64,000 nt of DNA from Streptosporangium sp040640155 (GCF_040640155.1 NZ_JBFABE010000015.1:62001-126000), one strand, 5' to 3'. Counted from the stretch's first letter, positions 8,608-16,897 are shown. Numbers and translations are program-made. Notes: generated by a model not told the origin, from the sequence alone.

Positions 8608-9590
8608 CCCTGCTGGAGGCGCGGGACCTGCGCGTGGAGTTCGTCTCGCGTGGGCGCCGGGCGCGCGCGGTGGACGGGGTGAACCTCGCCCTGGCCGAGG
8701 GGGAGATCGTCGCGCTGGTCGGCGAGTCCGGCTGCGGCAAGACGACGCTGGCCCGCACCCTGCTCGGCCTGGAGCGGCCCGTCTCGGGCTCGGTCCGCTA
8801 CGGCGGCAGCCCGCTGCGCTACTCCTCGCGCGCCCTGAAGGCCTACCGGCGCGAGGTGCAGCTCGTGCTCCAGGACCCCACCGGGTCGCTCAACCCCCGG
8901 CACACCGTCTACGAGGCGGTGGCCGAGGGGCCGCGCATCCACCGCCTTCCCGACGAGGGCGAGCGTGTCGCGTCGGCCCTGTCGCGGGCCGGGCTGCGTC
9001 CCCCCGAACGGTTCTTCGGCCGTCACCCGCACGAGCTGTCCGGCGGGCAACGCCAGCGCGTCGTCATCGCCGGGGCGCTGGCGCTGGAGCCCAGGGTGCT
9101 GGTCGCCGACGAGCCGGTGGCCTCGCTGGACGCCTCGGTGCGCGGCGAGATCCTCGCCCTGCTGCTGCGCCTGCGCGCCGAGCTCGGCCTGTCGGCCCTG
9201 GTCGTCACCCACGACCTCGGCCTGGCCTGGAACATCGCCGACCGCGTCGCGGTGATGTACCTGGGCAGGATCGTCGAGTCCGGGCCCGTGGAGCACGTCC
9301 TCACCGCGCCGTCGCACCCCTACACCCGGGCGTTGCTGTCGGTCCTGCCGGACGCGCCGTCACCGGTGGTGCTCGGCGGCGAGCCGCCGGACGCGACCCG
9401 CGTCCCGCCGGGCTGCCGCTTCCACCCGCGCTGCCAGGTGCTGGCCTCGGGCGCGGCGGCCGAGGCGGGGGTCGCCGAGCTGTGCGCGTCCCGGCCGCTG
9501 CCGGTCCTGCCGTCCTCGCCCGGCGCGCACGTCGCTTGCCACCACGCCGAGGCGACCATCCTCAGAGGCCGGGCAGGCGGCCGTTCCTGA
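8604..9590 (+). CDS. ABC transporter ATP-binding protein, DppF type
   Basis: This is the second ATPase, 328 residues from GTG 8604, overlapping the previous TGA. Walker A is GESGCGKTT. The Q-loop is VLQDPTGSLNPRHTV, the signature LSGGQRQRV, Walker B VLVADEPVASLD and the H-loop VVTHDLGL. The C-terminus carries CRFHPRCQV plus later Cys residues (ELCAS, HVACHH), as in DppF/OppF. It closes the importer operon. Its last 29 nt overlap, tail to tail, the 3' end of the minus-strand DUF2252 gene, so no dedicated terminator fits between them. Confidence 0.92.
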   Translation: MTLLEARDLRVEFVSRGRRARAVDGVNLALAEGEIVALVGESGCGKTTLARTLLGLERPVSGSVRYGGSPLRYSSRALKAYRREVQLVLQDPTGSLNPRHTVYEAVAEGPRIHRLPDEGERVASALSRAGLRPPERFFGRHPHELSGGQRQRVVIAGALALEPRVLVADEPVASLDASVRGEILALLLRLRAELGLSALVVTHDLGLAWNIADRVAVMYLGRIVESGPVEHVLTAPSHPYTRALLSVLPDAPSPVVLGGEPPDATRVPPGCRFHPRCQVLASGAAAEAGVAELCASRPLPVLPSSPGAHVACHHAEATILRGRAGGRS

Positions 9591-10860
9591 ACAGGTCAAC
9601 GAAGAGCCCGTGGTCGGCCCTGGCCCGCGCCCCGTAGACGTGGGCGAAGTCGACGAGCGTGCGGGTGAAGCCCTCGGCGTCGCCGCCGATCACGGCCACG
9701 ATGGCGTCCTCGGTGGAGAAGTCGACCAGGTCGTGGCTGGACTCGTCGTCGGCCACCGAGTGCATCCGGGCCACCGCCCGGCCCAGGTCGCCGATCACCG
9801 AGGCGAGCTCGTCGGGCTCGTTGACGTCACCCCAGTCGAGGTCGGCGGAGTAGGGGGAGACCTCGGCGACGAGCTGGCCGACGCCGTTCAGCGTGGTGTA
9901 GCCGAGCCAGGGGTCGGCGTAGGCCTGCAGGGCCCGCTGCGACTCGGCGGTGCGGTGACCCTGGTGCTCGAAGTGGCCGTGCACCTTCTCGTCGGCGATG
10001 TACCGCGCCACGGCGGGCACCTGCGCCTGCTTCATGTAGAGGATGACGTCGTTCTCCAGCGCCTGGGTGTGGCCCTCCAGCAGCATGTTGTACGACGGCA
10101 GCCCGGCCGAGCCGATCCCGACGCCCGTGCGGAGCGCGAAGTCCTTGATCCTGTGCTCGACCTCCGAGGTCGCGGGAAGGGTCGTCAGGTAGTCCTGGAA
10201 GGCCGCCTCCACGGCCCGGCGCGTGTCGGCGTCCACCGGGTGGCGGCCGTCCATGACGGCGAACCTGCGGTCGAAGTTCTCGACGGTGGTCTCCAGCTCC
10301 AGCAGCGCCACCCGGGTGTGCAGCCGGGCGTGCTGCAGCACCCGGTGGAGCACGCCGCTCGTGGTGTCCAGGGTCAGCGAGCCGATCGCGTCGTCCCCGC
10401 CGTGCGAGATGCCGGTCAGCTCGGCGAGGTAGGAGGCGGCGAAGCCGGTCACCAGGCCGGTGATGACGTCGTCCGACAGCGCCTTGGCGTACCCGATGAG
10501 CGCGACGCTGGCCACGAGGCGCCGCAGGTCCCAGATGTAGGGGCCGACGTAGGCCTCGTCGAAGTCGTTGACGTTGAAGACCAGCACGCCCGAGGCGTTC
10601 ATGTAGGTGCCGAAGTTCTCGGCGTGCAGGTCGCCGTGGATCCAGACCCGCCTGGTCGGCCCGTCGAGGAAGGCGTCGTCGGCGAACGCGCCGGTCATGT
10701 CCGCGTAGAACAGGCTGGCGCTGCCCCGGTAGAAGGCGAAGGGCGAGGCGGCCATCTTGCGGAACTTGCGCCGGAAGGCGGCCGGATCGTGCCTCATGGC
10801 GTCGCCGAACTCGGTGACCAGGACGTCGAGAATGTGCGCCGAGCGCCCATCGGTGTTCAT
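9562..10860 (-). CDS. DUF2252 family protein (kinase-like fold)
   Basis: This 432-residue protein has the DUF2252 hallmarks: FRRKFRKMAASPFAFYRGSA near the N-terminus, WIHGDLHAENFG (about 95-106) and VFNVNDFDEAYVGPYIWDL (about 117-135). These resemble the catalytic HGDxHxxN and metal-binding DFD motifs of aminoglycoside-phosphotransferase-like kinases. Function is unproven; small-molecule phosphotransfer is an inference. I prefer ATG 10860 over GTG 10869: TACGGT lies 7 nt before the ATG and no Shine-Dalgarno sequence is present, which suggests a leaderless mRNA. The gene is convergent with, and overlaps by 29 nt, the ABC importer operon. Confidence 0.85.
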   Translation of the reverse strand: MNTDGRSAHILDVLVTEFGDAMRHDPAAFRRKFRKMAASPFAFYRGSASLFYADMTGAFADDAFLDGPTRRVWIHGDLHAENFGTYMNASGVLVFNVNDFDEAYVGPYIWDLRRLVASVALIGYAKALSDDVITGLVTGFAASYLAELTGISHGGDDAIGSLTLDTTSGVLHRVLQHARLHTRVALLELETTVENFDRRFAVMDGRHPVDADTRRAVEAAFQDYLTTLPATSEVEHRIKDFALRTGVGIGSAGLPSYNMLLEGHTQALENDVILYMKQAQVPAVARYIADEKVHGHFEHQGHRTAESQRALQAYADPWLGYTTLNGVGQLVAEVSPYSADLDWGDVNEPDELASVIGDLGRAVARMHSVADDESSHDLVDFSTEDAIVAVIGGDAEGFTRTLVDFAHVYGARARADHGLFVDLFRNGRLPGL

Positions 10861-11068
10861 GGTGCGCACCGTAGGCCTTGCGGACGGGACTTCGCCAGTC
10901 CCGGGAGCTCACGGGTGTGGAACGTGCCAACGACGGGAGGCGCGGCCCGGTTCGCGACGGCCGCGCGCCGGGTCCGGAAAGGTCCGGGGAGGGCATCGAC
11001 AACCGCGCCGGCCGATCATAGTGTCGGGGACGCGAGGAAGATCCGGATCGTGAGAGATGGAGTTCCGC

Positions 11069-11812
11069 ATGGCGGTGCCGGAGGGCAGGGCGGCCGTGGT
11101 CACCGGGGGGTCCCGGGGCATCGGCCGGGCGATCGTGGAGCGTCTGGCCCGTGACGGGGTGGACGTCGTCTTCAGCTACGCGCGCGACGCCGCGGCCGCG
11201 GCCGACGTGGAGCGTACGGTCAAGGAGGCGGGCGGGAGCGCCCGCGCCGTCCAGGCCGACCTCACCGAGCCGGGAGCCGCCGAGCGGCTGATGGAGACCG
11301 CCGGGGAGCTTCTCGGCGGCCTCGACATCCTGGTCAACAACGCCTCGCCGTTCCTCGCCCCGACCCCCCTGGCGGAGACCACCGAGGAGCACTACGACCA
11401 CGCCATGGCGGTCAACGCCAAATCCGTCTTCCTGACCATCCGCCACGCCGCTCGGCACATGCGCGACGGCGGGCGCATCGTCAACATCTCCACCGTCAAC
11501 ACGGCCAGGGCCGCTCACGGCAGCGCCTCCTACGTGGCGAGCAAGGGGGCCCTGGAGCAGCTGACCGCCGTCGCGGCCCGCGAGCTGGGCGTGCGGGGCA
11601 TCACCGCCAACACGGTCTCCCCGGGCGCCACCGACACCGAGCTGCTGCACGCCACCAACCCCGCGCAGATGCTGGACCAGCTCGTCGCCATGACCCCGCT
11701 CGGCCGCCTCGGCGCTCCCGCCGACGTCGCCGACGTGGTGGCCTTCCTGGTGAGCGAGGACGGCCGCTGGCTCACCGGCCAGAACATCAAGGCCGACGGC
11801 GGGCTTCTCTGA
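11069..11812 (+). CDS. FabG-like short-chain dehydrogenase/reductase
   Basis: This is a classical SDR of about 247 residues with TGGSRGIG, NNAS (where NNAG is usual), the catalytic Ser (NISTVNTA) and YVASKGA giving Tyr-x3-Lys. The C-terminal TGQNIKADGGLL is typical of FabG-type reductases. GGAG at 11060-11063 sits 6 nt before ATG 11069; ATG 11057, in frame, is the alternative. The reaction is NAD(P)H-dependent reduction of a ketone, substrate unknown. It stands alone between the divergent DUF2252 gene and a repeat-rich gap. Compared with the two other SDRs in the window it is the most generic one. Confidence 0.85.
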   Translation: MAVPEGRAAVVTGGSRGIGRAIVERLARDGVDVVFSYARDAAAAADVERTVKEAGGSARAVQADLTEPGAAERLMETAGELLGGLDILVNNASPFLAPTPLAETTEEHYDHAMAVNAKSVFLTIRHAARHMRDGGRIVNISTVNTARAAHGSASYVASKGALEQLTAVAARELGVRGITANTVSPGATDTELLHATNPAQMLDQLVAMTPLGRLGAPADVADVVAFLVSEDGRWLTGQNIKADGGLL

Positions 11813-11820
11813 CGGCCGGT

Positions 11821-11878
11821 TTCTCCGGCGGCGGTTTCCCTCGGCGGCGCCCTTCTCCGGCGGCGGTCTTCTCCGGGG
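11821..11878. repeat. Short dispersed repeat TTCTCCGGCGGCGG
   Basis: The 14-mer TTCTCCGGCGGCGG occurs at 11821-11834 and 11853-11866, with a decayed copy (CTTCTCCGGGG) from 11868. The rest of 11813-11999 is similar simple GC-rich sequence with no convincing gene. The repeat may be a decayed coding end or replication slippage. Confidence 0.5.
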
Positions 11879-11999
11879 AGACGACGGCTCCAGGAGGGGG
11901 CTCGTCCTCTCCCGCGCGGCCTCGCGGGGCTCCCTCACGGACGGGTCCCACGGGGCGGTCGTCCTCGGGCGGCTCTCTCACGGGGGCCGCGCGGTTCCC

Positions 12000-12779
12000 T
12001 CACGGGTGCCGGTCGGAGACCGAGACGACCTCCCCGGTCATGTACGTGGAGTACTCGCTGGCCAGGAAGACGATCACGTTGGCCACCTCCCACGGTTCGG
12101 CCGAGCGGCCGAACGCCTCGCGGGCGGTCAGCTCGGCGAGCAGTTCCTCGCTGGTGACCCTCGCCAGGAAGGGGTGCATCACCAGCGAGGGGGCCACCGC
12201 GTTGACCCGGACGCCGTGCGGGGCCGCCTCCAGCGCGGCGCACCTGGTCAGGGCCATCACCCCGGCCTTGGCGGCGGCGTAGTGCGACTGTCCCTCCTGC
12301 GCCCGCCAGCCGATCACCGAGGAGTTGTTGACGATCACTCCCGAGCCCCGGGGGAGCATCCGCCGCAGGGCCGCCCGGGTGCAGCGCATCGTGCCGGTGA
12401 GGGTCACGTCCAGGACGGCGTCCCACTGCTCGTCGGTCATGTCCGCGAGCCGCGCCGTACCGCCCAGGCCCGCGTTGTTGACCACCACGTCCACCCGCCC
12501 GTGCGTCTCGGTCACCGCGTCGAACATGGCCTGCACGGCCGCCTCCGAGGTGACGTCGCACGGCACCGCGAGCGGCTCGGCCCCCGTCAGCCCGGCCAGC
12601 GCCTCCGCGGCCTCGCCCAGCCGCCGCTCGTGCCGGTCGGAGACGACCACGATGGCACCCTCCTCGGCGCAGCGCCTGGCGGTGGCGTACCCGATGCCCG
12701 TCCCGGCCGCGGCGGTGACCAGCGTGACCTTCCCGTCGAGCAGGCCGTGGGCGCGGGGGTAGGGGGGAGATGTCGCCAT
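12000..12779 (-). CDS. IpdF-like SDR, steroid ring C/D (HIP) catabolism type
   Basis: This 259-residue SDR has distinctive stretches HGLLDGKV, VTAAAGTGIG, SQSHYAAAKAGVMALTRC in near form (GQSHYAAAKAG) and SEYSTYMTGEVVSVS. From memory these match mycobacterial IpdF (Rv3559c family). IpdF oxidises the 5-hydroxyl of the methylhexahydroindanone-propionyl-CoA intermediate of cholesterol degradation. It lies 25 nt downstream of a FadE30-like dehydrogenase, the same neighbour pair as in Mycobacterium tuberculosis, which strengthens the call. The active-site order Ser, Tyr-x3-Lys is intact. The operon is led by the flavin reductase gene and controlled through the operator at 14805-14820. A related alicyclic substrate cannot be excluded. 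Confidence 0.78.
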   Translation of the reverse strand: MATSPPYPRAHGLLDGKVTLVTAAAGTGIGYATARRCAEEGAIVVVSDRHERRLGEAAEALAGLTGAEPLAVPCDVTSEAAVQAMFDAVTETHGRVDVVVNNAGLGGTARLADMTDEQWDAVLDVTLTGTMRCTRAALRRMLPRGSGVIVNNSSVIGWRAQEGQSHYAAAKAGVMALTRCAALEAAPHGVRVNAVAPSLVMHPFLARVTSEELLAELTAREAFGRSAEPWEVANVIVFLASEYSTYMTGEVVSVSDRHP

Positions 12780-12804
12780 GAGGGCTCCGTTCGGCGGTTC
12801 CGGC

Positions 12805-14061
12805 TCACCCCTTGGGCAGGCCCAGGGTGCGCTCGGCGATGATGTTGCGCTGGATCTCGCTGGACCCGGCGTAGATGGTGTCGGCGCGGCTGAACAGGTA
12901 GAGCCGCTGCAGCGCGTTGAGCTCGTACGGGGCCGCGTCGGCGATCAGGCCCTCCCGTCCCTGCGCGGCCTGGGCCAGCTCGCCCAGCCGCCGGTGCCAT
13001 TCCGACCAGTAGAGCTTGCCGATCGACACCTCCGGCCCCGGTTCCCCGGCCGAGAGCGAGGTCATGGTGCGCAGCGCGTTGAACCGCATGATCTCCAGCT
13101 CCAGCCACGACCGCACCAGCCGGTCGCGCAGCACCGGGTCCCGGGCGGTGCCGGTGCGCCTGGCGGTGGCCACGACCCGCTCGAACTCCCGCCGGAAGCC
13201 GATCTGCTGCCCCAGGGTGGAGGCGCCGCGCTCGTAGCCGAGGGTGGCCATCGCGATCCGCCACCCCTCGCCGGGGGCGCCCAGGATGTTGCCCGCGGCG
13301 GTGCGGGCGCCGTCGAGGAAGACCTCGTCGAACTCGCCGGTGCCGGTCAGCTGCCGGATGGGCCGTACCTCGATCCCCGGCTGGTCCATGGGGACCAGCA
13401 GGTACGACAGCCCCCGGTGCCGGACGGAGCCGGGCTCGGTCCTGGCGAGCAGGAAGCACCAGTCGGCCACGTGGGCCAGGGAGGTCCACACCTTCTGGCC
13501 GGTGACGACCCACTCGCCGCCCTCCAGACGCGCCCGGGTGCGGATGCCGGCCAGGTCCGAGCCGGCCTCCGGCTCCGAGTAGCCCTGGCACCACAGCTCC
13601 TCGCCCCGCCGGATGGGCGGCAGGAAGCGCCGTCGCTGCTCCTCGGTGCCGTGGTCGAGGATGGTCGGCCCGATCAGCCCCTCACCGATGTGTCCCACCC
13701 TCGCGGGCGCGTCGGCGCGGGCGTACTCCTCGTGGAAGGCGACCTGGTCGGCCAGGGAGGCGTCCCGGCCGCCGTACCGCCCGGGCCAGCCCAGGCAGGT
13801 CCACCCGGCCTCGCCCAGCCTGCGCTCCCAGGCCAGGCGGATCTCGTGGCCCTCGTGCTCGCGGCCGGGGCCGCCCAGTCCGCGGGCGTGCGCGAACTCG
13901 CCGGTGAGGTTCTCCTCCAGCCAGGCGCGCGCCTCCTCGCGCAGGCTCGTCCCCCTCCCCGCGGGCGGGACCGCCGCAGCCGGGCCGGTCCCGCGCGGGG
14001 ACTTCTCGCATGCGACCGTTCGCGGCACCGGCGTCCCGGCCGGGCCGGTGACGTCAGGCAT
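12805..14061 (-). CDS. FadE30-like acyl-CoA dehydrogenase
   Basis: This is an acyl-CoA dehydrogenase of 418 residues from ATG 14061, with a variable N-terminal tail of about 40 residues before the fold. Diagnostic stretches are GLGGPGREHEGHE, CLGWPGRYGG, EEYARADAP, LWCQGYSEPEAGSDLA, TGQKVWTSLAHVADWCF, RGLSYLLVPMDQPGI and YAGSSEIQRNIIAERTLGLP. These correspond closely to FadE30 (Rv3560c), which dehydrogenates a HIP-CoA intermediate. FAD binding is supported by the S-E-P-x-A-G-S-D and W-T-S loops. The gene overlaps the flavin reductase by 8 nt and is followed 25 nt later by the IpdF-like gene. The family call is strong; the exact substrate is inferred from relatives and context. Confidence 0.82.
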   Translation of the reverse strand: MPDVTGPAGTPVPRTVACEKSPRGTGPAAAVPPAGRGTSLREEARAWLEENLTGEFAHARGLGGPGREHEGHEIRLAWERRLGEAGWTCLGWPGRYGGRDASLADQVAFHEEYARADAPARVGHIGEGLIGPTILDHGTEEQRRRFLPPIRRGEELWCQGYSEPEAGSDLAGIRTRARLEGGEWVVTGQKVWTSLAHVADWCFLLARTEPGSVRHRGLSYLLVPMDQPGIEVRPIRQLTGTGEFDEVFLDGARTAAGNILGAPGEGWRIAMATLGYERGASTLGQQIGFRREFERVVATARRTGTARDPVLRDRLVRSWLELEIMRFNALRTMTSLSAGEPGPEVSIGKLYWSEWHRRLGELAQAAQGREGLIADAAPYELNALQRLYLFSRADTIYAGSSEIQRNIIAERTLGLPKG

Positions 14062-14716
14062 GGAAGCGGCCGTAGCCGCCCCTGAAGAACAGCAGGGGTC
14101 CGCCGTCCCCCTGGACGCCGAGCCGGTGGACGCGCGCGACGACGATGATGTGGTCGCCCGCCGGGTACTCCGCCTCGATCGAGCAGTCGATCCAGGCCAG
14201 GGTGCCGTCGATCACCGGGTTGCCGCAGGGGGAGGCGGTCCAGCCGATCCCGGCGAACTTGTCGCCGCCCCGGCCGGCCAGCGCGGTGCAGACGGGCTGC
14301 TGGTGCTCGGCGAGCACGTTGACCGTGAGGTTCCCGGCGGCACGCAGCCGTGGCCAGCTCGTACTGGTGTGGGCGACGCAGAAGGCCACCAGCGGCGGGT
14401 TCAGCGACACCGAGGTGAAGGAGTTGGCCGCCAGGCCGCACGGCGCGCCGGTGCCGGGGTCGAGGGCGGTGATGGCGACCACGCCGGTGGCGAAGTGGCC
14501 GAGCACGGAGCGGAACCTCCGGCCGTCCACCTCCGGGCTCACGCCGTCGACCTCCGGCCCCTCGGTCCTCCTCGCGGCGGGATCCCCGGTCCTGTCGGAC
14601 GGTCCCTGCGAAAGGCCACTGTGCATGGTGACTCCGTCGGCGATGGTGCCGCGCCCGGTCACACCGGCGCGCGGGCGGCCGCCTGCCTCCAGCAGCCGGG
14701 TCGCGTGAGTGCTCAT
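14054..14716 (-). CDS. Flavin reductase (HsaB/HpaC-like) of a two-component monooxygenase
   Basis: This 220-residue protein has an N-terminal leader of about 60 residues that is poorly conserved in character, then the flavin-reductase split-barrel domain: FRSVLGHFATGVVAITA, AANSFTSVSLNPPLVAFCV, NLTVNVLAEHQ, GDKFAGIGW and the C-terminal PLLFFRGGYGRFHA. It should use NAD(P)H to make free reduced FMN or FAD for a partner monooxygenase. The luciferase-like enzyme at 25334-26422, under the same operator type, is the obvious candidate. A GGAGG 11 nt before ATG 14716 supports the start, though a later in-frame start would remove the leader. It is first in an operon with the FadE30- and IpdF-like genes. 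Confidence 0.82.
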   Translation of the reverse strand: MSTHATRLLEAGGRPRAGVTGRGTIADGVTMHSGLSQGPSDRTGDPAARRTEGPEVDGVSPEVDGRRFRSVLGHFATGVVAITALDPGTGAPCGLAANSFTSVSLNPPLVAFCVAHTSTSWPRLRAAGNLTVNVLAEHQQPVCTALAGRGGDKFAGIGWTASPCGNPVIDGTLAWIDCSIEAEYPAGDHIIVVARVHRLGVQGDGGPLLFFRGGYGRFHA

Positions 14717-14798
14717 GGTAGGACTCGCCTCCTCGATCGCGCCCGCTCGGCCTCCGATGGGGTTCGGCGGCGGACGGCGCGTCCGGCCGTCTGAGAGA

Positions 14799-14826
14799 AT
14801 GGTACCAAGCGCTTGCTTGGATTGCA
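14799..14826 (-). promoter_or_regulatory. KstR2-like operator 1 inside the flavin reductase promoter
   Basis: CCAAGCGCTTGCTTGG occupies 14805-14820. Read with the preceding A, positions 14804-14817 fit the published mycobacterial KstR2 consensus AnCAAGnnCTTGnT at every fixed base. On the minus strand, TGCAAT (14821-14826) and TACCAT (14799-14804) look like -35 and -10 boxes exactly 16 bp apart, with the operator filling the spacer. Confidence 0.75.
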
Positions 14827-15004
14827 GGAGGAGGCGGGAGAAAGTCCTCCTCGCCCGGTCGCCCCGCTGTCTCGTGCGCGGGTCCCCTGACCTCCTGGTC
14901 GTCCGGTCGCTCGCCCTCGCCCTCGCCGTCCCCGGCCGCCTCCGCTCCCCCTCTCCTGCGCCGTCCCGGTTGCCCGGGGCGCGGGCGTCCGGCTCCCGCC
15001 GGCG

Positions 15005-15054
15005 TTGACACCCCCGATCCGCCCGGCCTAGCCTCTGGCCAAGCGCTTGCTTGT
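15005..15054 (+). promoter_or_regulatory. Promoter plus KstR2-like operator 2 for the Ltp-like gene
   Basis: TTGACA (15005-15010) and TAGCCT (15029-15034) are spaced by 18 bp. The operator CCAAGCGCTTGCTTGT (15039-15054) begins 4 nt after the -10 box and would cover the transcription start. It fits the KstR2 consensus except for the first A. The implied leader before GTG 15063 is only about 20 nt. Confidence 0.78.
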
Positions 15055-15062
15055 GAACGGGG

Positions 15063-16226
15063 GTGCGCGTGGGCGGGTTCCGGGACAGGACGGCCGTGGC
15101 CGGCGTCGGCTACACCCGGTTCTCCAGGAACTCCGGGGTCAGCACCCTCACCCTGGCCTGCGAGGCCGTCCTGGCCGCGCTGGACGACGCCGGGCTGAGC
15201 GCCGACGACGTCGACGGCGTCGCCACCCACCGGGTCGGCGACTCGGCGGCACCCGGCCTGGTCGGCCCGGCACTCGGCATCCACGAACCGTCCTGGTACC
15301 TCGACCAGTTCGGCGGGGGCAGCGTCTCGCACTCGGTGGTCGCCCAGGCCGCCCTGGCGGTCGCGGCGGGTGTCGCCGAGACCGTCGTCTGCTACCGGGC
15401 GATCAACGCGCGCTCGGAGTTCCGGATGGGCGGGACCGGCCGGGCGCTGCCGGTCAGCCCGGAGGTCCAGTACCAGGCGCCCTACGGCTACGTGGCGCCC
15501 CCGCAGCAGTACGCGATGTTCGCCCGCGCCCACATGTCGAGGTACGGCACGCTCCCCGAGCACTTCGGGCGGCTGGCGGTGATCCAGCGTGCCAACGCGG
15601 TCATGAACCCCCGCGCGCTGATGCGCACCCCGATCACGCTGGACGACTACCTGGCCGGGCGGTGGATCGCCGAGCCGTTCCGGCTGCTCGACTGCTGCCT
15701 GGAGACCGACGGCGCCTGCGCGCTCGTCGTCACGAGCGCCGAGCGCGCCGCGGACCTGCGCAGGCCGCCGGTGCTCATCTCGGCCGCCGCGTGGGGCGGC
15801 GGCGACTCCTTCCTGTCCGGAGGCCGGTCCGACACCACCACGACGAGCGCGGCCGAGCTGGCTCCGCGCCTGTACCGCCAGGCGGGCGTGGGACCCGCCG
15901 ACATCGACGTGGCCGAGATCTACGACTGCTTCACCTACTCGGTGATCGTGCAACTGGAGGACTACGGCTTCTGCGCCAAGGGGGAGGGCGGCCCGTACGT
16001 CGCCTCGGGCGCCGTCGGGCCCGGCGGCGAGCTGCCGGTGAACACGCACGGCGGGTTCCTGTCGGAGGGGTACGTGCACGGCATCAACCACATCGCCGAG
16101 GCTGTCTCGCAGTTGCGCGGGGACGCCGGCGACAGGCAGGTACGCGGGGCCGAGGTGGCCCTCTCGACCGCCCAGCCCGGCTACGTCCTGCCCGCCACCT
16201 CGGCCCTCGTCCTGAGGAAGGGCTGA
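15063..16226 (+). CDS. Ltp-family thiolase-fold protein (Ltp2-like retro-aldolase type)
   Basis: This is a 387-residue lipid-transfer-protein/thiolase-superfamily enzyme from GTG 15063 (GTG 15069 also possible). It has VAGVGYTRFSRNSG at the start, RWIAEPFRLLDCCLETDGA in the middle, AEIYDCFTYSVIVQLEDYGF and the conserved NTHGG with its active-site His. Where condensing thiolases carry the nucleophilic Cys, the stretch QFGGGSVSHSVV has none, arguing against thiolysis. Similarity to Ltp2, plus the adjacent DUF35 gene, points to the Ltp2-ChsH2 arrangement that cleaves a beta-hydroxyacyl-CoA side chain in steroid breakdown. The cleaved substrate here is not established. The gene is expressed from the operator-covered promoter upstream. 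Confidence 0.8.
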   Translation: MRVGGFRDRTAVAGVGYTRFSRNSGVSTLTLACEAVLAALDDAGLSADDVDGVATHRVGDSAAPGLVGPALGIHEPSWYLDQFGGGSVSHSVVAQAALAVAAGVAETVVCYRAINARSEFRMGGTGRALPVSPEVQYQAPYGYVAPPQQYAMFARAHMSRYGTLPEHFGRLAVIQRANAVMNPRALMRTPITLDDYLAGRWIAEPFRLLDCCLETDGACALVVTSAERAADLRRPPVLISAAAWGGGDSFLSGGRSDTTTTSAAELAPRLYRQAGVGPADIDVAEIYDCFTYSVIVQLEDYGFCAKGEGGPYVASGAVGPGGELPVNTHGGFLSEGYVHGINHIAEAVSQLRGDAGDRQVRGAEVALSTAQPGYVLPATSALVLRKG

Positions 16227-16301
16227 ACGATGCCTCCTGGTCCGAGCGGTCGTCTGCCGCCCGGCGGGCCGGGGGCCCGCACCCCGCGAAAGGACCGGGC
16301 G

Positions 16302-16688
16302 ATGCGTCCCGTGACCGACCGCGACTCGTCGCAGTGGTGGGAGCGGGTCGCCCGCGGGGAGTTCGTGCTCCAGCGGTGCGACTCCTGCGCCACGGTGCGG
16401 TTCCCCGCCCGCGCCTACTGCCACCGGTGCAGGACCCGCGGCTGGCGCTGGGAGCCGATCACCCCCGTCGGCCGGGTGGAGAGCTGGATCGTCAGCCACC
16501 AGCCGTTCCTGGCCGGGGCGGCCGAGCCGTACGTGGTGGTGCGGGTCCGCCTGGACGAGGCGCCCGAGTGCGTGATGTACGGCAACTGGCGGTCCCAGGA
16601 ACCCCCGGCCGACGGCATGCCCGTCCGGGCGTGTCTCACCGGGGTGGACGAGGAGTTCGCGCTGATCGACTGGTGCCCCCTCGACTGA
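16302..16688 (+). CDS. DUF35 zinc-ribbon/OB-fold protein, partner of the Ltp-like enzyme
   Basis: This small protein has a rubredoxin-like zinc ribbon (CDSC then CHRC, 16 residues apart) followed by an OB-fold. ATG 16302 is preferred: AAAGGA lies 7 nt upstream and the protein then starts MRPVTDRDSSQWWERVARGE as is usual in the family. In-frame ATG 16230 would add 24 low-complexity residues. DUF35 proteins form complexes with Ltp aldolases and thiolases and give them acyl-CoA access, so this gene very probably works with its upstream neighbour. The pair ends at a strong double hairpin. Confidence 0.85.
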   Translation: MRPVTDRDSSQWWERVARGEFVLQRCDSCATVRFPARAYCHRCRTRGWRWEPITPVGRVESWIVSHQPFLAGAAEPYVVVRVRLDEAPECVMYGNWRSQEPPADGMPVRACLTGVDEEFALIDWCPLD

Positions 16689-16800
16689 ACCGGGTCCGGG
16701 GGCGGGACGAGCCGAGGGCCGGGAGGCGGGACGGGGCGGTCCGGGCGCGTGCAGACGCGTCCCGGCGGGCCCCTGCCCGCCCGGTGCGCCTCCCGAGAGG

Positions 16801-16846
16801 GGAAGCGCGCCCTGGCGGGCGTGGGGGACCCGCCAGGACGCGTTCC
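16801..16846. terminator. Long hairpin downstream of the DUF35 gene
   Basis: CGCGCCCTGGCGGG (16806-16819) pairs with CCCGCCAGGACGCG (16829-16842) with one mismatch, and GGAA/TTCC extends the stem past a bulge. The loop is 9 nt. It lies just before a second, perfect hairpin between convergent genes. Confidence 0.7.
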
Positions 16847-16857
16847 GCTCCGGCGCG

Positions 16858-16897
16858 GCGGCCGAGGACCCCGGCGAGGGATGGGGTCCTCGGCCGC
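16858..16897. terminator. Perfect 15-bp hairpin, bidirectional terminator
   Basis: GCGGCCGAGGACCCC (16858-16872) is an exact reverse complement of 16883-16897, with a 10-nt loop. It lies between the convergent DUF35 operon and the small hypothetical gene, whose stop codon touches its right end. No T-tract is present, as is common in high-GC actinobacteria. Confidence 0.8.

Larger units (their letters stand above)
14717..15062. other. Divergent promoter region between flavin reductase and Ltp-like operons
   Basis: This 346-nt gap holds two copies of the CAAGCGCTTGCTTG operator, one for each divergent operon. Between them is a hairpin (AGGAGGA at about 14828 with TCCTCCT at about 14845) and a long pyrimidine-rich tract (about 14880-14990). 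No coding sequence is convincing here. Confidence 0.7.
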
